Part shown: one piece after another, positions 36,969-45,870 of the stretch
Position numbering within the stretch: position 1 is the first letter of the stretch
Layout of the letters: every line of letters begins with the position of its first letter
Source of the DNA: Paenibacillus sp. PCH8
Lineage (GTDB): Bacteria > Bacillota > Bacilli > Paenibacillales > Paenibacillaceae
Direction of reading: 5' to 3'
Length of the DNA: 64,000 bases
Assembly (NCBI RefSeq): GCF_002968835.1
Contig: NZ_PKQK01000003.1
Location: 620,001 to 684,000 of the forward strand
Notes under the pieces: generated by a model
What the model saw: the letters and a program-made list of their open reading frames with translations, nothing else
Databases searched by the model: none
What the model was told of the DNA's origin: nothing
Position numbers and translations under genes: made by a program

Positions 36969-37985
36969 TTACTGCATCATCTGTTTTGGCAACTCCTGCA
37001 ACAACCATTCCCTGGAGAGGGCATCACCCGAAGCTTTTACAATATCAAAATGATACACTTTTCCTTCTTTTACTGCAGGAAGGTTCTTCCAGATTGTACT
37101 ATCCAGCAAGTCCTTGGTGGACTGCTTGGCATCATCCGTTTCAGGGTCGAGGATGAATATCCGATCACCTGCGACTTCTGTCATTTTTTCAGCTGCAATC
37201 TCGGCAAAACCCATCCCTTCATCCAATACTTTCTGGATTTCTGCGGTTGGCTTCAGCCCGTCTTTTCCATACAAAAACTGTGGCAATCCTGCACCCGCCA
37301 TGACAAACAAGCGATTCCCCGGATACATGGTGAATACCGAAGCCGTTTCTCCTTCTCTCAACCCGTTCTCATGAAGCTGCTGCCACATCTCTTGGGTCGC
37401 TTTAGTGTAAGCTGTGATCCACGTCTCAGCCTCTTGCTTTTTATTCAACAAATCGCCAAGGATTCGCATACGATCTTCCACGGTTGCAAATGAATCAAAC
37501 GTCACCGTCGGCGCTACCTTCGAGATCTGATCGTATTGTGCTTCGTCACTATTGGAGAAAATGATTAGATCTGGGTTCAATGCAAGTGCTTTTTCAACAT
37601 TTAAAGGGAATCCTACATCTTCCGCCTGAGCCACCTGATCTTCATATACAGTCCCTTCCTGACGCAATAAGCCCACGGGAACTACGCCAAGCGCGAGCAG
37701 ATCTCCGGTAACTTCCCCATGATAGATGACACGTTTCGGTGTTACAGGGACCTTAACGTCATGGCCCGTCCAATCTTTGAACATTCGGGTTTCACCATCT
37801 TGACTGTCATCCGACGCAGTCTTTTCCTGATCGGTCGTCGCTCCATTAGCTTGGGTTTCCGCAGTTGCACTGGAGTCTTCGGTGCCCGCAGCTGGTGTTG
37901 AGCTTTGATTCCCACACGCCAGCAGAAGGATAGATAACCATGTCACTGTTAATAATACTGCCGTATTTCGTATTCCCTTTTTCAT
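36969..37985 (-). CDS. iron-siderophore ABC transporter substrate-binding lipoprotein
   Basis: The 338-residue lipoprotein has the lipid-attachment Cys at about residue 24 (ILLLAC), a Ser/Thr/Ala linker, then an FhuD/FeuA-like binding domain (FKDWTGHDVKVPVTPKRVIYHG...DLLALGVVPVG). The binding domain resembles the C-terminal half of the adjacent AraC fusion, including the WTGHDV/WLGHDV opening, so regulator and transporter component probably see the same siderophore. No permease genes are present. GGGGAG precedes the ATG, and a Fur box and a 16-base palindrome lie upstream. Confidence 0.92.
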   Translation of the reverse strand: MKKGIRNTAVLLTVTWLSILLLACGNQSSTPAAGTEDSSATAETQANGATTDQEKTASDDSQDGETRMFKDWTGHDVKVPVTPKRVIYHGEVTGDLLALGVVPVGLLRQEGTVYEDQVAQAEDVGFPLNVEKALALNPDLIIFSNSDEAQYDQISKVAPTVTFDSFATVEDRMRILGDLLNKKQEAETWITAYTKATQEMWQQLHENGLREGETASVFTMYPGNRLFVMAGAGLPQFLYGKDGLKPTAEIQKVLDEGMGFAEIAAEKMTEVAGDRIFILDPETDDAKQSTKDLLDSTIWKNLPAVKEGKVYHFDIVKASGDALSREWLLQELPKQMMQ

Positions 37986-38001
37986 TCCTATTTCTCCCCT
38001 G

Positions 38002-38017
38002 AATCATGTACATGATT
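38002..38017. promoter_or_regulatory. perfect 16-base palindrome in the lipoprotein leader
   Basis: AATCATGTACATGATT is its own reverse complement. It lies between the Fur box and the ribosome site of the lipoprotein gene and could be an operator or a short RNA hairpin. Confidence 0.35.
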
Positions 38018-38031
38018 TCCAGTCATTTAAT

Positions 38032-38050
38032 GATATTGATTATCATTATC
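38032..38050 (-). promoter_or_regulatory. Fur box upstream of the second siderophore lipoprotein gene
   Basis: This is the best Fur match in the window, about 17 of 19 consensus positions, 47-65 bases before the lipoprotein ATG. Confidence 0.8.
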
Positions 38051-38183
38051 GAATATTATCATAAATCAGGCTACCTTCCAGCTCAATGGACAAAACGAAA
38101 TCGCCTTTTCAGTTTTGTACAAAAACTCTTCGTTGCTTCTTTCCACAAGTAACAAAGTCCTTTTCCCCCTATACAGCTCGGGA

Positions 38184-38210
38184 TTGACGTGATAAATTAA
38201 TGAGTACTAT
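38184..38210 (+). promoter_or_regulatory. candidate mtnE promoter
   Basis: TTGACG and TACTAT are separated by 15 bases, about 35 bases before the mtnE ATG. The spacing is short. No S-box riboswitch is present. Confidence 0.4.
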
Positions 38211-38243
38211 TTGCCATTTTTAATAACCGGAGTGATGAAACTA

Positions 38244-39452
38244 ATGACGAATTCAGAGAATACAGCTGCTCGTTCAGCGTTTACGATACCGACATCAAAT
38301 ATGATGACACAGTTGCCCACACAGTTTTTTGCTACCCTTGTTCAAAGTGTGGGTCGTGAAATTGCCAATGGACATGACGTCATCAATCTGGGCCAGGGCA
38401 ACCCGGATACACCTACACCGCCTCACATCGTCAAAACATTACAAGAGTCTGCCGAGAATCCGCTCTATCACAAATATTCACCGTTTCGGGGATATGGCTT
38501 CCTGAAGGAAGCTGTCGCGAAGCGTTATAAGGAAGACTATCATGTGGACCTTGATCCAGAGACCGAAGTTGCGATTCTATTTGGGGGTAAAACAGGACTG
38601 GTCCAGTTACCTCAGGTATTGCTTAACCCAGGGGACACCTGTCTAGTTCCTGACCCAGGCTATCCCGATTACTGGTCTGGTGTTGCTCTCGCCAAAGCGA
38701 ACATGTCATTCATGCCTTTGTTGGAATGCAATTCATTCCTGCCTGACTATGAAGCCATTACAGCTGAAGATCGGGAGAAGGCCAAGCTGATGTTCCTGAA
38801 CTATCCCAATAATCCAACGTCAGCAACGGCTCCTCTTTCATTCTACGAAGATACGGTTGAATTCGCCATTCAAAATCAAATTGTGGTCGCCAGTGACTTC
38901 GCATATGGGGCGATTGGATTCGACGGTCATCGTCCAGTAAGCTTTCTGCAGGCCCCTGGAGCCAAGGAAGTGGGCATTGAGTTCTATACCTTATCCAAAA
39001 CGTACAATATGGCTGGGTGGCGTGTTGGCTTCGCGCTTGGCAATGCAGAGATTGTTTCCAAAATTAATCTTCTTCAGGATCATATCTATGTCAGTCTTTT
39101 CGGTGGTATCCAGGCTGCGGCGACGGAGGCTCTTACTGGCTCACAGGAATGTGTCTCTGCGCTGGTTGCTCGTTATGAGTCCCGCCGCAATGCGTTTCAT
39201 GATACCCTTTCCTCAATTGGCTGGCAGGCTGCGAAACCGGCAGGTTCATTCTTCAGCTGGTTACCTGTACCTGCAGGTTATACCTCAGCTTCATTGGCAG
39301 ACTTGCTGCTGCGTGAAGCCAAGGTAGCAGTCGCGCCAGGTATTGGCTTTGGTTCGCATGGTGAAGGCTATGTGCGTGCTGGACTACTAAGTGACGAAAA
39401 TCGATTACGCGAAGCGGTGGAGCGGATTGGCAATCTGAATTTATTTAAGTAA
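38244..39452 (+). CDS. mtnE: pyridoxal-phosphate aminotransferase, methionine-salvage type
   Basis: This class I/II aminotransferase of 402 residues has the PLP-binding Lys in YTLSKTYNMAGWRVGFA, NYPNNPTSA at the cofactor Asn, and the C-terminal Arg in EGYVRAGLL. MtnE converts 2-oxo-4-methylthiobutyrate to methionine, the last salvage step. The assignment rests on similarity to YkrV-like enzymes and on mtnWXB about 3.7 kb downstream. ATG 38244 is chosen from GGAGTG spacing. No terminator was seen before the T-box region, so some read-through into proBAC is possible. Confidence 0.85.
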   Translation: MTNSENTAARSAFTIPTSNMMTQLPTQFFATLVQSVGREIANGHDVINLGQGNPDTPTPPHIVKTLQESAENPLYHKYSPFRGYGFLKEAVAKRYKEDYHVDLDPETEVAILFGGKTGLVQLPQVLLNPGDTCLVPDPGYPDYWSGVALAKANMSFMPLLECNSFLPDYEAITAEDREKAKLMFLNYPNNPTSATAPLSFYEDTVEFAIQNQIVVASDFAYGAIGFDGHRPVSFLQAPGAKEVGIEFYTLSKTYNMAGWRVGFALGNAEIVSKINLLQDHIYVSLFGGIQAAATEALTGSQECVSALVARYESRRNAFHDTLSSIGWQAAKPAGSFFSWLPVPAGYTSASLADLLLREAKVAVAPGIGFGSHGEGYVRAGLLSDENRLREAVERIGNLNLFK

Positions 39453-39472
39453 TGTTCAGGAGCATAACCCCT

Positions 39473-39501
39473 TTGCATATGCCAAGTTTCCATGGTATGT
39501 T
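39473..39501 (+). promoter_or_regulatory. candidate promoter of the T-box-proB operon
   Basis: TTGCAT, 17 bases, TATGTT. It lies directly before the T-box leader and gives it a start site near 39508. Confidence 0.4.
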
Positions 39502-39507
39502 ATAAGA

Positions 39508-39758
39508 AATATTGAACGAAACGTGATGACGGGACCAGTAAGAGAATATCAGTCGCGCCCAGAGAGTAAATTCCACCCTGCTGAAAGAATTTACCGCGGC
39601 TCTTCTCCGAAACCTACCCCTGAGCGGCCTGTTACGTACAGGACAGTGCCTTCTGTTACAGGGCATGAAGCCGGATGATCTAATCATCAATAAAGGTGGT
39701 ACCGCGGAAGTAACGAACTTTCGTCCTTTTTAACTAAAGGGCGGGAGTTTTTTTTGTA
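39508..39758 (+). promoter_or_regulatory. T-box riboswitch, apparently proline-specific, upstream of proB
   Basis: The leader has Stem I with CAGAGAGTA, the T-box proper AAAGGTGGTACCGCGGA at 39692-39708 (antiterminator, pairs with the uncharged tRNA end), and a terminator at about 39714-39755 (AACTTTCGTCCTTT against AAAGGGCGGGAGTT, then T8). The specifier loop is likely in CCGAAACCTACCCC, where CCT would read as a proline codon; this fits the proBAC genes that follow. Uncharged tRNA-Pro would allow transcription of proB through mtnB. Confidence 0.9.
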
Positions 39759-39812
39759 CCGCAAAAGCCTGCTCCAGAACCACTTATTAATCATGTTTAA
39801 GGAAGTGAAACC

Positions 39813-40916
39813 ATGACTTCACGTATTGTAGTTAAGATTGGAAGCAGCTCGCTTACAACGGAAGAAGGCGGTCTGGATCGCAGTTCAATCACTTTTTTTG
39901 CGGGAGAAATTGCAGCATTGGCAGATCAGGGCCATGAAGTTCTTCTGGTCACCTCTGGAGCGGTAGCGGCCGGATTTCGGGAGATCGGCTACCCCCAACG
40001 CCCCAAACAGCTGCATGAGAAACAAGCCGCAGCGGCCGTTGGGCAGGCATTATTGATGCAGGCATATCAACAGGCTTTTGCAGCGCACCGCGTTACTACG
40101 GCGCAAATCCTGCTCACCCGTACCGACTTTCACAGTCGTAAACGCATGGGCAATGCAGGCATGACCGTGGAAGAACTGCTCAAACAGCGAGTGATTCCGA
40201 TTTTTAATGAGAATGATACGGTATCGGTGGACGAATTGAAGTTCGGTGATAACGATCTGTTGTCCGCGCTGGTTGCGAACCTCGTGAAGGCACAGCATCT
40301 GATCATTCTTACCGATACCAATGGACTGTACACAGCAGATCCGCGTAAAGATCCTTCTGCCATGCGTTATGATCGCATCCCCGAAATTACAGCCGAGATC
40401 TACGCTTATGCTGGTGGTTCGGGTTCATCGGTTGGAACAGGTGGAATGCGCTCCAAAGTCGATGCAGCCAAGGTGGCTACGCGTGGAGGTGTACCTGTAT
40501 TTGTGGGCAGTGTGAAAGAACCTGGAGATATGCAAAAGGCGGTTGATGGAACGGGTAAAGGAACTTACTTTGAAACACGACTCGCTTCCCTATCTCGTAA
40601 AAAGCAGTGGCTCGGCTTCATGTCTACTCCGTTAGGTACCGTCGTTGTGGATAATGGTGCGGAAGAAGCACTGGTCCATGGGGGCCACAGTCTTCTGCCA
40701 GTTGGAGTCAAGCGGGTACTTGGAACGTTCCATGCCGGGGACGTCGTAGAGGTCATTGGTCTGGATGAGACCTTACTCGGCCGCGGTATCGTCAACTATG
40801 ATGATGATCAGCTTCGACATATCGCCGGACTGTCCAGTGGCGAAGTCATGAAGCAGCTTGGCAGCATCCACAGACTTGAGGTTATTCATAGAGATGAATG
40901 GATTACGTTAAAATAA
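39813..40916 (+). CDS. proB: glutamate 5-kinase
   Basis: ProB phosphorylates glutamate, the first step of proline synthesis. The 367-residue protein has the amino-acid kinase domain (VVKIGSSSLT, LVTSGAVAAG, FNENDTVS, TDTNGLYTADP, GTGGMRSKVDAA) and a C-terminal PUA domain (about residues 275-365). AAGGAAGTG precedes the ATG. It is the first gene after the proline T-box. Confidence 0.97.
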   Translation: MTSRIVVKIGSSSLTTEEGGLDRSSITFFAGEIAALADQGHEVLLVTSGAVAAGFREIGYPQRPKQLHEKQAAAAVGQALLMQAYQQAFAAHRVTTAQILLTRTDFHSRKRMGNAGMTVEELLKQRVIPIFNENDTVSVDELKFGDNDLLSALVANLVKAQHLIILTDTNGLYTADPRKDPSAMRYDRIPEITAEIYAYAGGSGSSVGTGGMRSKVDAAKVATRGGVPVFVGSVKEPGDMQKAVDGTGKGTYFETRLASLSRKKQWLGFMSTPLGTVVVDNGAEEALVHGGHSLLPVGVKRVLGTFHAGDVVEVIGLDETLLGRGIVNYDDDQLRHIAGLSSGEVMKQLGSIHRLEVIHRDEWITLK

Positions 40917-40970
40917 ATAGATGATATCGAGTATTGAACGAATACTGAACTTCATATATGAGGAGGAATT

Positions 40971-42221
40971 ATGATGAGTGAAGTGAGAGATAAAGCAATC
41001 AAGGCTCAGGCCGCCGTTCCACAGTTGAATCGATTGAATACGGATCAGAAGAATACTGCCCTGCGTGTTATGGCAGATGCATTGATTGCCGAAGCCGATT
41101 CCATTATTACAGCCAATGCGGAAGATCTGGTACGTGGCAGAGAACAAGGCACGCCGGAATCCATGCTCGACCGACTTGCACTTAATAAGGAACGGATTAC
41201 TGGTATAGCAGAAGGTTTGCGCCAGATTGCAGTTCTTCCTGACCCTGTGGGCGAAGTGCTGGAGACATTCAATCGTCCGAACGGGTTACATGTTGAGAAA
41301 TTGAGAGTGCCTATTGGTCTGATCGGTATCATCTATGAAGCTCGTCCTAATGTGACCGTTGACGCCGCCGGATTATGTCTCAAAACAAGTAATGCAGTGC
41401 TTCTGCGCGGCGGCTCCGCTGCCCTGTCTTCCAACCGCAAAATTGTGGAGGTACTTCATCAGGCACTCGCAACGACAGATATGCCTGCTGATGCACTGCA
41501 ACTGGTTGAAGATGCCGATCGTGCTTCCGTGGATGAAATGCTCAAGTTGAACGGACTGCTGGACGTCATTATTCCACGTGGCGGAGCCTCACTCATTCGT
41601 AATGTGGTTGCCAATGCAACGGTACCTGTAATCGAAACTGGAGCAGGCATCTGTCATACCTATGTGGATGAATCTGCCGATCCGGTCATGGCAGCGGAAA
41701 TTGCCATCAACGCGAAGGCACAACGTCCATCCGTATGTAACTCCATGGAAACCTTGTTACTCCATGCAACATACGCGGAGAAACATCTGCCTGCTCTCGC
41801 TGAACAATTCCGTGAAGCCAATGTGGTCTTGAAGGGCTGTGACACCGTGCGCCGACTTGTTCCCTCTGCACTGGAGGCAACCGAGGAAGACTACGCGACC
41901 GAGTACAATGATTATATTTTGAACATCCGTGTGGTCGAGAACCTGGACGAAGCGATGCAACACATCGCACGTTATGGTACCAAACATTCGGAGTGTATCG
42001 TCACCCGGGATGCGGCCCATGCGGAGCGCTTCATGCACGACGTAGATGCAGCTGCTGTATATCACAATGCATCCACTCGTTTCACCGACGGGTTCGAATT
42101 CGGTTATGGAGCCGAAATCGGGATCAGTACCCAGAAATTGCATGCACGTGGACCTATGGGACTGCCAGCACTAACGTCAACCAAGTATCGCATTACAGGC
42201 AACGGACAGATTCGTCAATAA
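40971..42221 (+). CDS. proA: gamma-glutamyl phosphate reductase
   Basis: ProA reduces gamma-glutamyl phosphate with NADPH to glutamate semialdehyde. The 416-residue length is typical. RVPIGLIGIIYEARPNVT and the catalytic Cys in AQRPSVCNSMET are visible. The C-terminus has TEIG-like YGAEIGISTQKLHARGPMGL. AGGAGG gives better spacing to the second ATG (40974) than to the first. It follows proB by 54 bases. Confidence 0.97.
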   Translation: MMSEVRDKAIKAQAAVPQLNRLNTDQKNTALRVMADALIAEADSIITANAEDLVRGREQGTPESMLDRLALNKERITGIAEGLRQIAVLPDPVGEVLETFNRPNGLHVEKLRVPIGLIGIIYEARPNVTVDAAGLCLKTSNAVLLRGGSAALSSNRKIVEVLHQALATTDMPADALQLVEDADRASVDEMLKLNGLLDVIIPRGGASLIRNVVANATVPVIETGAGICHTYVDESADPVMAAEIAINAKAQRPSVCNSMETLLLHATYAEKHLPALAEQFREANVVLKGCDTVRRLVPSALEATEEDYATEYNDYILNIRVVENLDEAMQHIARYGTKHSECIVTRDAAHAERFMHDVDAAAVYHNASTRFTDGFEFGYGAEIGISTQKLHARGPMGLPALTSTKYRITGNGQIRQ

Positions 42222-42257
42222 TATCCCAGCATCAGTTATATAGGAGGAACGATTACT

Positions 42258-43118
42258 ATGAGTCAAGAGCAACAGACGTTACTACAACAGAAGATAACAT
42301 TCCACGGAGCAGGCGCGATGGCAGAAGCCATCGTGCGCGGACTGATCTCCCGCCTAGTCGTTCGTCCTCAGGATATTACGATGCTGAACCGCAGCAACCA
42401 GAAACGTCAGGAAGAGCTCAGCACCCGTTATGCAGTTCATACCGGAACTGCCTCACAATCCCATGATCATCTTGCCTCATCTCCGGTCATTGTACTCTGT
42501 ATGAAACCCAAAGATGCTGCTGCTGCGTTGCGCGAACTGGGTCCGTTACTATCACACGATCAACTGATCGTGTCTGTCATTGCCGGATTATCGATCCGCA
42601 CGATGCAGACCCTACTCGGTCGTAAACAACCCATTGCCAGAACGATGCCTAATACATCTAGTACTATCGGACTCGGTGCAACCGGGCTTGCCTTCTCTGC
42701 GGAAATTACGGATGAACAGCGTAGTACGGTTATGACCATGTTTGAAGCAGTTGGCATCGTGACTATCGTGCCTGAAGATAAGCTCGAAGTGCTCACAGGT
42801 ATTTCCGGAAGCGGCCCGGCTTATGTATACTATTTAATGGAGGCTATGATTGCCGCAGGTATTCGTGGTGGCTTATCCAGCCAGCAATCTCGTGATCTGA
42901 CTGTTCAGACCGTACTGGGTGCATCACGAATGGTGCAGCAAACGGGTTTGGAGCCGATGAAGCTTCGCAGTGATGTGACATCCCCGGGAGGGGCAACCCA
43001 AGCGGCACTGAAAACGCTAGACGAAGGAGATTTCTTCGAAAATGTAATCGCAGCCGTTAACCGCTGTGCAGAGCGCTCACGGGAGATGGGAGCTGCTTTG
43101 GAAGGGGATCTAAAATGA
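42258..43118 (+). CDS. proC: pyrroline-5-carboxylate reductase
   Basis: ProC makes proline from pyrroline-5-carboxylate. The 286-residue protein has a Rossmann N-terminus (GAGAMAEAIVRGL), the RTMPNTSSTIGLG motif and the C-terminal signature around GISGSGPAYVYYLMEAM and TSPGGATQAALKTL. AGGAGG precedes the ATG by 10 bases. Its stop overlaps the start of mtnW by 4 bases (ATGA), so the last proline gene is translationally coupled to the first methionine-salvage gene. Confidence 0.96.
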   Translation: MSQEQQTLLQQKITFHGAGAMAEAIVRGLISRLVVRPQDITMLNRSNQKRQEELSTRYAVHTGTASQSHDHLASSPVIVLCMKPKDAAAALRELGPLLSHDQLIVSVIAGLSIRTMQTLLGRKQPIARTMPNTSSTIGLGATGLAFSAEITDEQRSTVMTMFEAVGIVTIVPEDKLEVLTGISGSGPAYVYYLMEAMIAAGIRGGLSSQQSRDLTVQTVLGASRMVQQTGLEPMKLRSDVTSPGGATQAALKTLDEGDFFENVIAAVNRCAERSREMGAALEGDLK

Positions 43119-44344
43119 ATAACATGTGCACAGCCACATATCGTCTGCATGATGATCATGCAGACTTTCGTAAGAAGGCACAATCTATCGCGATCGGCAT
43201 GACCGTTGGCAGCTGGACTGAACTGCCACAAGCCCAGCGTGAAGCGATGCAGAAGCATCTGGGTGAAGTGATAAACGTAGAAGTATATGAAGCTGAGGGA
43301 GTGGGAGTGGGTGCGGGTGAGCGTTACGCCGATATTACCATCGGATATCCCGATGTGAACTTTAGCCGTGATATCCCTGCCCTGCTCGTGACGGTCTTTG
43401 GCAAAATCTCAATGGATGGCCGAATCAAATTGACAAAGCTTGGTTTCTCAGATGGCTTCCTCAGTGCATTCCCGGGTCCCAAGTTTGGATTGAATGGTGT
43501 TCGTGATCTGCTTGAAGTTCATGACCGTCCATTGTTAATGAGTATCTTTAAATCCGTGATTGGGCTGGACGCAGATGAACTGCGTGAACAGTTTATCCGT
43601 CAAGCCCTTGGGGGCGTTGATCTGATCAAGGACGACGAAATTCTGTTCGAGAATAAACTGACTCCCATCGAAAAAAGAGTCGAGGTCTGCATGAAAGCTG
43701 CTGAACAGGCACGTCAGGAGACAGGTAAGAAACTTCTGTATGCAACCAATCTGACAGGCCCTACATCTCGTCTGAAGCAACAGGCTGAACACGCCATCGG
43801 CGCAGGAGCCAATGCCTTGTTGTTCAACGTACTGTCCTACGGCTATGACGTCCTGCATGAACTTAGCAGTGATCCCGATATTAATGTACCGATCATGGCT
43901 CACCCTGCTCTTGCAGGTGCGCTATATCCGTCACCACATTACGGTATTTCCGCTTCAGTGGTGCTCGGTCAGTTGATGCGTTTGGCTGGAGCAGATCTGG
44001 TGCTCTTCCCCTCTCCTTATGGATCGGTAACGATGCCGAAGGAAGAAAATATGGCGATCACAGAGCAATTGCTATCATCTGATCTGCCAATGAGAACCAG
44101 CATGCCAGTACCTTCAGCGGGTATCCATCCAGGGCTTGTACCGATGATCCTGCGTGATTTTGGCAACGATGTGATTGTGAACGCCGGTGGCGGTATCCAT
44201 GGACATCCAATGGGAACCGAAGCTGGTGGACGTGCATTCCTGCAAGCCATTGAGGCAGCCGGGCGTTCCATTCCACTCGCTGAATATGCAGTTGAACATC
44301 CGGAGCTGCAAAGCGCACTGGACCTGTGGGGTGGCGAACGATGA
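43115..44344 (+). CDS. mtnW: 2,3-diketo-5-methylthiopentyl-1-phosphate enolase (RuBisCO-like protein)
   Basis: MtnW enolises DK-MTP-1-P in the methionine salvage pathway. The 409-residue RuBisCO-like protein keeps the metal-binding GGVDLIKDDE motif with the Lys that is carbamylated, but differs at loop 6 as RuBisCO-like proteins do. The TIGYP and GSVTMPKEENMAI segments match the YkrW group. It overlaps proC and mtnX by 4 bases at each end. In Bacillus mtnW is preceded by an S-box; here no S-box is seen and the gene sits in the proline operon. Confidence 0.93.
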   Translation: MNNMCTATYRLHDDHADFRKKAQSIAIGMTVGSWTELPQAQREAMQKHLGEVINVEVYEAEGVGVGAGERYADITIGYPDVNFSRDIPALLVTVFGKISMDGRIKLTKLGFSDGFLSAFPGPKFGLNGVRDLLEVHDRPLLMSIFKSVIGLDADELREQFIRQALGGVDLIKDDEILFENKLTPIEKRVEVCMKAAEQARQETGKKLLYATNLTGPTSRLKQQAEHAIGAGANALLFNVLSYGYDVLHELSSDPDINVPIMAHPALAGALYPSPHYGISASVVLGQLMRLAGADLVLFPSPYGSVTMPKEENMAITEQLLSSDLPMRTSMPVPSAGIHPGLVPMILRDFGNDVIVNAGGGIHGHPMGTEAGGRAFLQAIEAAGRSIPLAEYAVEHPELQSALDLWGGER

Positions 44345-45018
44345 GAAGCGATAAGAAAACAGCCATTTTCTGCGACTTTGATGGAACGATTACGCTCTCG
44401 GACAACATTGTGGCTATCATGAAACATTTCAAACCTGAAGGCATTGAAGCTATTATGCAAGATACGATTGACCAGAAAATTTCGCTACGCGAGGGTGTTG
44501 GAGCGATGTTCGCTCTCCTGCCTGCTTCGCAAAAAGACGAAATTGTGGAATTTGTACTTGGACAAGCGGGCATCCGTGAGGGGTTCAGTGAATTTCTTGA
44601 ATACGTTCGCGGTGAAGGCATCGAGTTCAATGTGACCAGTGGCGGCATGGACTTTTTCATTGAACCGTTACTGGCACCATTTGATATTCCACAGGATCAT
44701 GTCTATTGCAACGGAGCTGACTTCTCGGGTGAATTCATTCGCATTGAATGGTCGCATCCCTGTCAGCCTCCTTGTGAGAGCGGCTGCGGCATGTGCAAAA
44801 CGACCGTGATCCGTACGTTCCCGGAAGAACAATATAATCGAATTCTCATCGGGGACAGCCTGACGGATTTTGAAGGTGCCAAAATTGCAGATCTGGTCTA
44901 CTCCCGTTCCATTCTGACGGACAAATGCATTGAACTCGGTGTAGACCATGTGCCGTTCGCCACCTTTTACGATATCATGGAAGATATGAAACAGAAGCAA
45001 ACACAAGGGGTGCTGTAG
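44341..45018 (+). CDS. mtnX: 2-hydroxy-3-keto-5-methylthiopentenyl-1-phosphate phosphatase
   Basis: This HAD-superfamily phosphatase acts after MtnW. The 225-residue protein has the nucleophile motif IFCDFDGTIT, a Cys-rich insert (HPCQPPCESGCGMCK) usual in MtnX, and motif III/IV GDSLTDFEGA. ATG 44341 overlaps the mtnW stop (ATGA); an in-frame ATG at 44326 lies inside mtnW without a ribosome site. Confidence 0.93.
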   Translation: MRSDKKTAIFCDFDGTITLSDNIVAIMKHFKPEGIEAIMQDTIDQKISLREGVGAMFALLPASQKDEIVEFVLGQAGIREGFSEFLEYVRGEGIEFNVTSGGMDFFIEPLLAPFDIPQDHVYCNGADFSGEFIRIEWSHPCQPPCESGCGMCKTTVIRTFPEEQYNRILIGDSLTDFEGAKIADLVYSRSILTDKCIELGVDHVPFATFYDIMEDMKQKQTQGVL

Positions 45019-45021
45019 AAG

Positions 45022-45675
45022 ATGGGCTTTGAAAAGATCACATTGGAACATAAACGCCAGGTTCTTGAAGAACTGGCTGATATTAAAGCACTGTTCGCCA
45101 GCCGTAACTGGTTCCCCGGTACAAGTGGCAACCTGTCGATGCGTGTAGGCGACTTTGACCCGGAACAATTTTATTTTGCAGTTACTGCCTCAGGCAAAGA
45201 CAAGTCTCTTCGCACACCGGAAGATTTTCTTTTTGTGGACAAGCATGGCAAAGCCATTGAAGCAACAACGCTGAAACCAAGCGCCGAAACGTTAATTCAT
45301 TGTGAAATCTATCGCTTGACGGGTTGTGGCGCTGTATTCCACGTGCATACCGTGTTTAACAACCTGATTAGTGAGTTCTTTGGAGCAGAGGGTTACGTAC
45401 CAATCCAAGGCATTGAATTGATCAAAGCATTTAACATCTGGGAAGAAAATGCGGAGATAAAGGTACCGGTTCTGCCTAACTATGCCGACATTCCGTCCAT
45501 TGCTGAATTGGTCCCGGATGCTCTGGATGCCAAAGTGCCAGGGATCTTGCTTCGTAACCACGGTATCTATGCGTGGGGCAAGGATGCTTTTGAAGCGAAA
45601 CGTCATCTCGAAGCTTTCGAATTTTTGTTCGAAGTCATGTACCGTCAACTTCTCCTGAAGGGCGCTACGAAATAG
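45022..45675 (+). CDS. mtnB: methylthioribulose-1-phosphate dehydratase
   Basis: MtnB dehydrates MTRu-1-P to DK-MTP-1-P, the step before MtnW. The 217-residue class II aldolase-fold zinc enzyme has GTSGNLSMRV near residue 34 and zinc ligands in VFHVHTVFNN and LRNHGIYAWG. It begins 3 bases after mtnX and ends the operon, followed by a terminator. mtnA, mtnK and mtnD are not in the window. Confidence 0.94.
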   Translation: MGFEKITLEHKRQVLEELADIKALFASRNWFPGTSGNLSMRVGDFDPEQFYFAVTASGKDKSLRTPEDFLFVDKHGKAIEATTLKPSAETLIHCEIYRLTGCGAVFHVHTVFNNLISEFFGAEGYVPIQGIELIKAFNIWEENAEIKVPVLPNYADIPSIAELVPDALDAKVPGILLRNHGIYAWGKDAFEAKRHLEAFEFLFEVMYRQLLLKGATK

Positions 45676-45710
45676 CACTCATTTATTCAAAATGAGAGAT
45701 GCTTAACAGA

Positions 45711-45752
45711 AAACACGCCAAAGGCTGGTATACATAGCCTTGGCGTGTTTTT
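45711..45752 (+). terminator. Rho-independent terminator after mtnB
   Basis: ACACGCCAAaGGCT pairs with AGCCTTGGCGTGT across a short loop and is followed by T5. It can serve both the proB-mtnB operon and the convergent membrane-protein gene. Confidence 0.85.
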
Positions 45753-45870
45753 AGGTTGTGAGAATACTAGATTCCCAAGATTGCTTTTATAAAGATCCAG
45801 CCAGCTACACATATAAGGAATCGATAAAATCTGGGGATAACAGCGATTGGAAGGTTGTTCTGTCTTCATA

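Noticed and set aside
38050..38243. An S-box (SAM) riboswitch expected before methionine-salvage genes
   Set aside because: The conserved S-box segments are absent both here and before mtnW.
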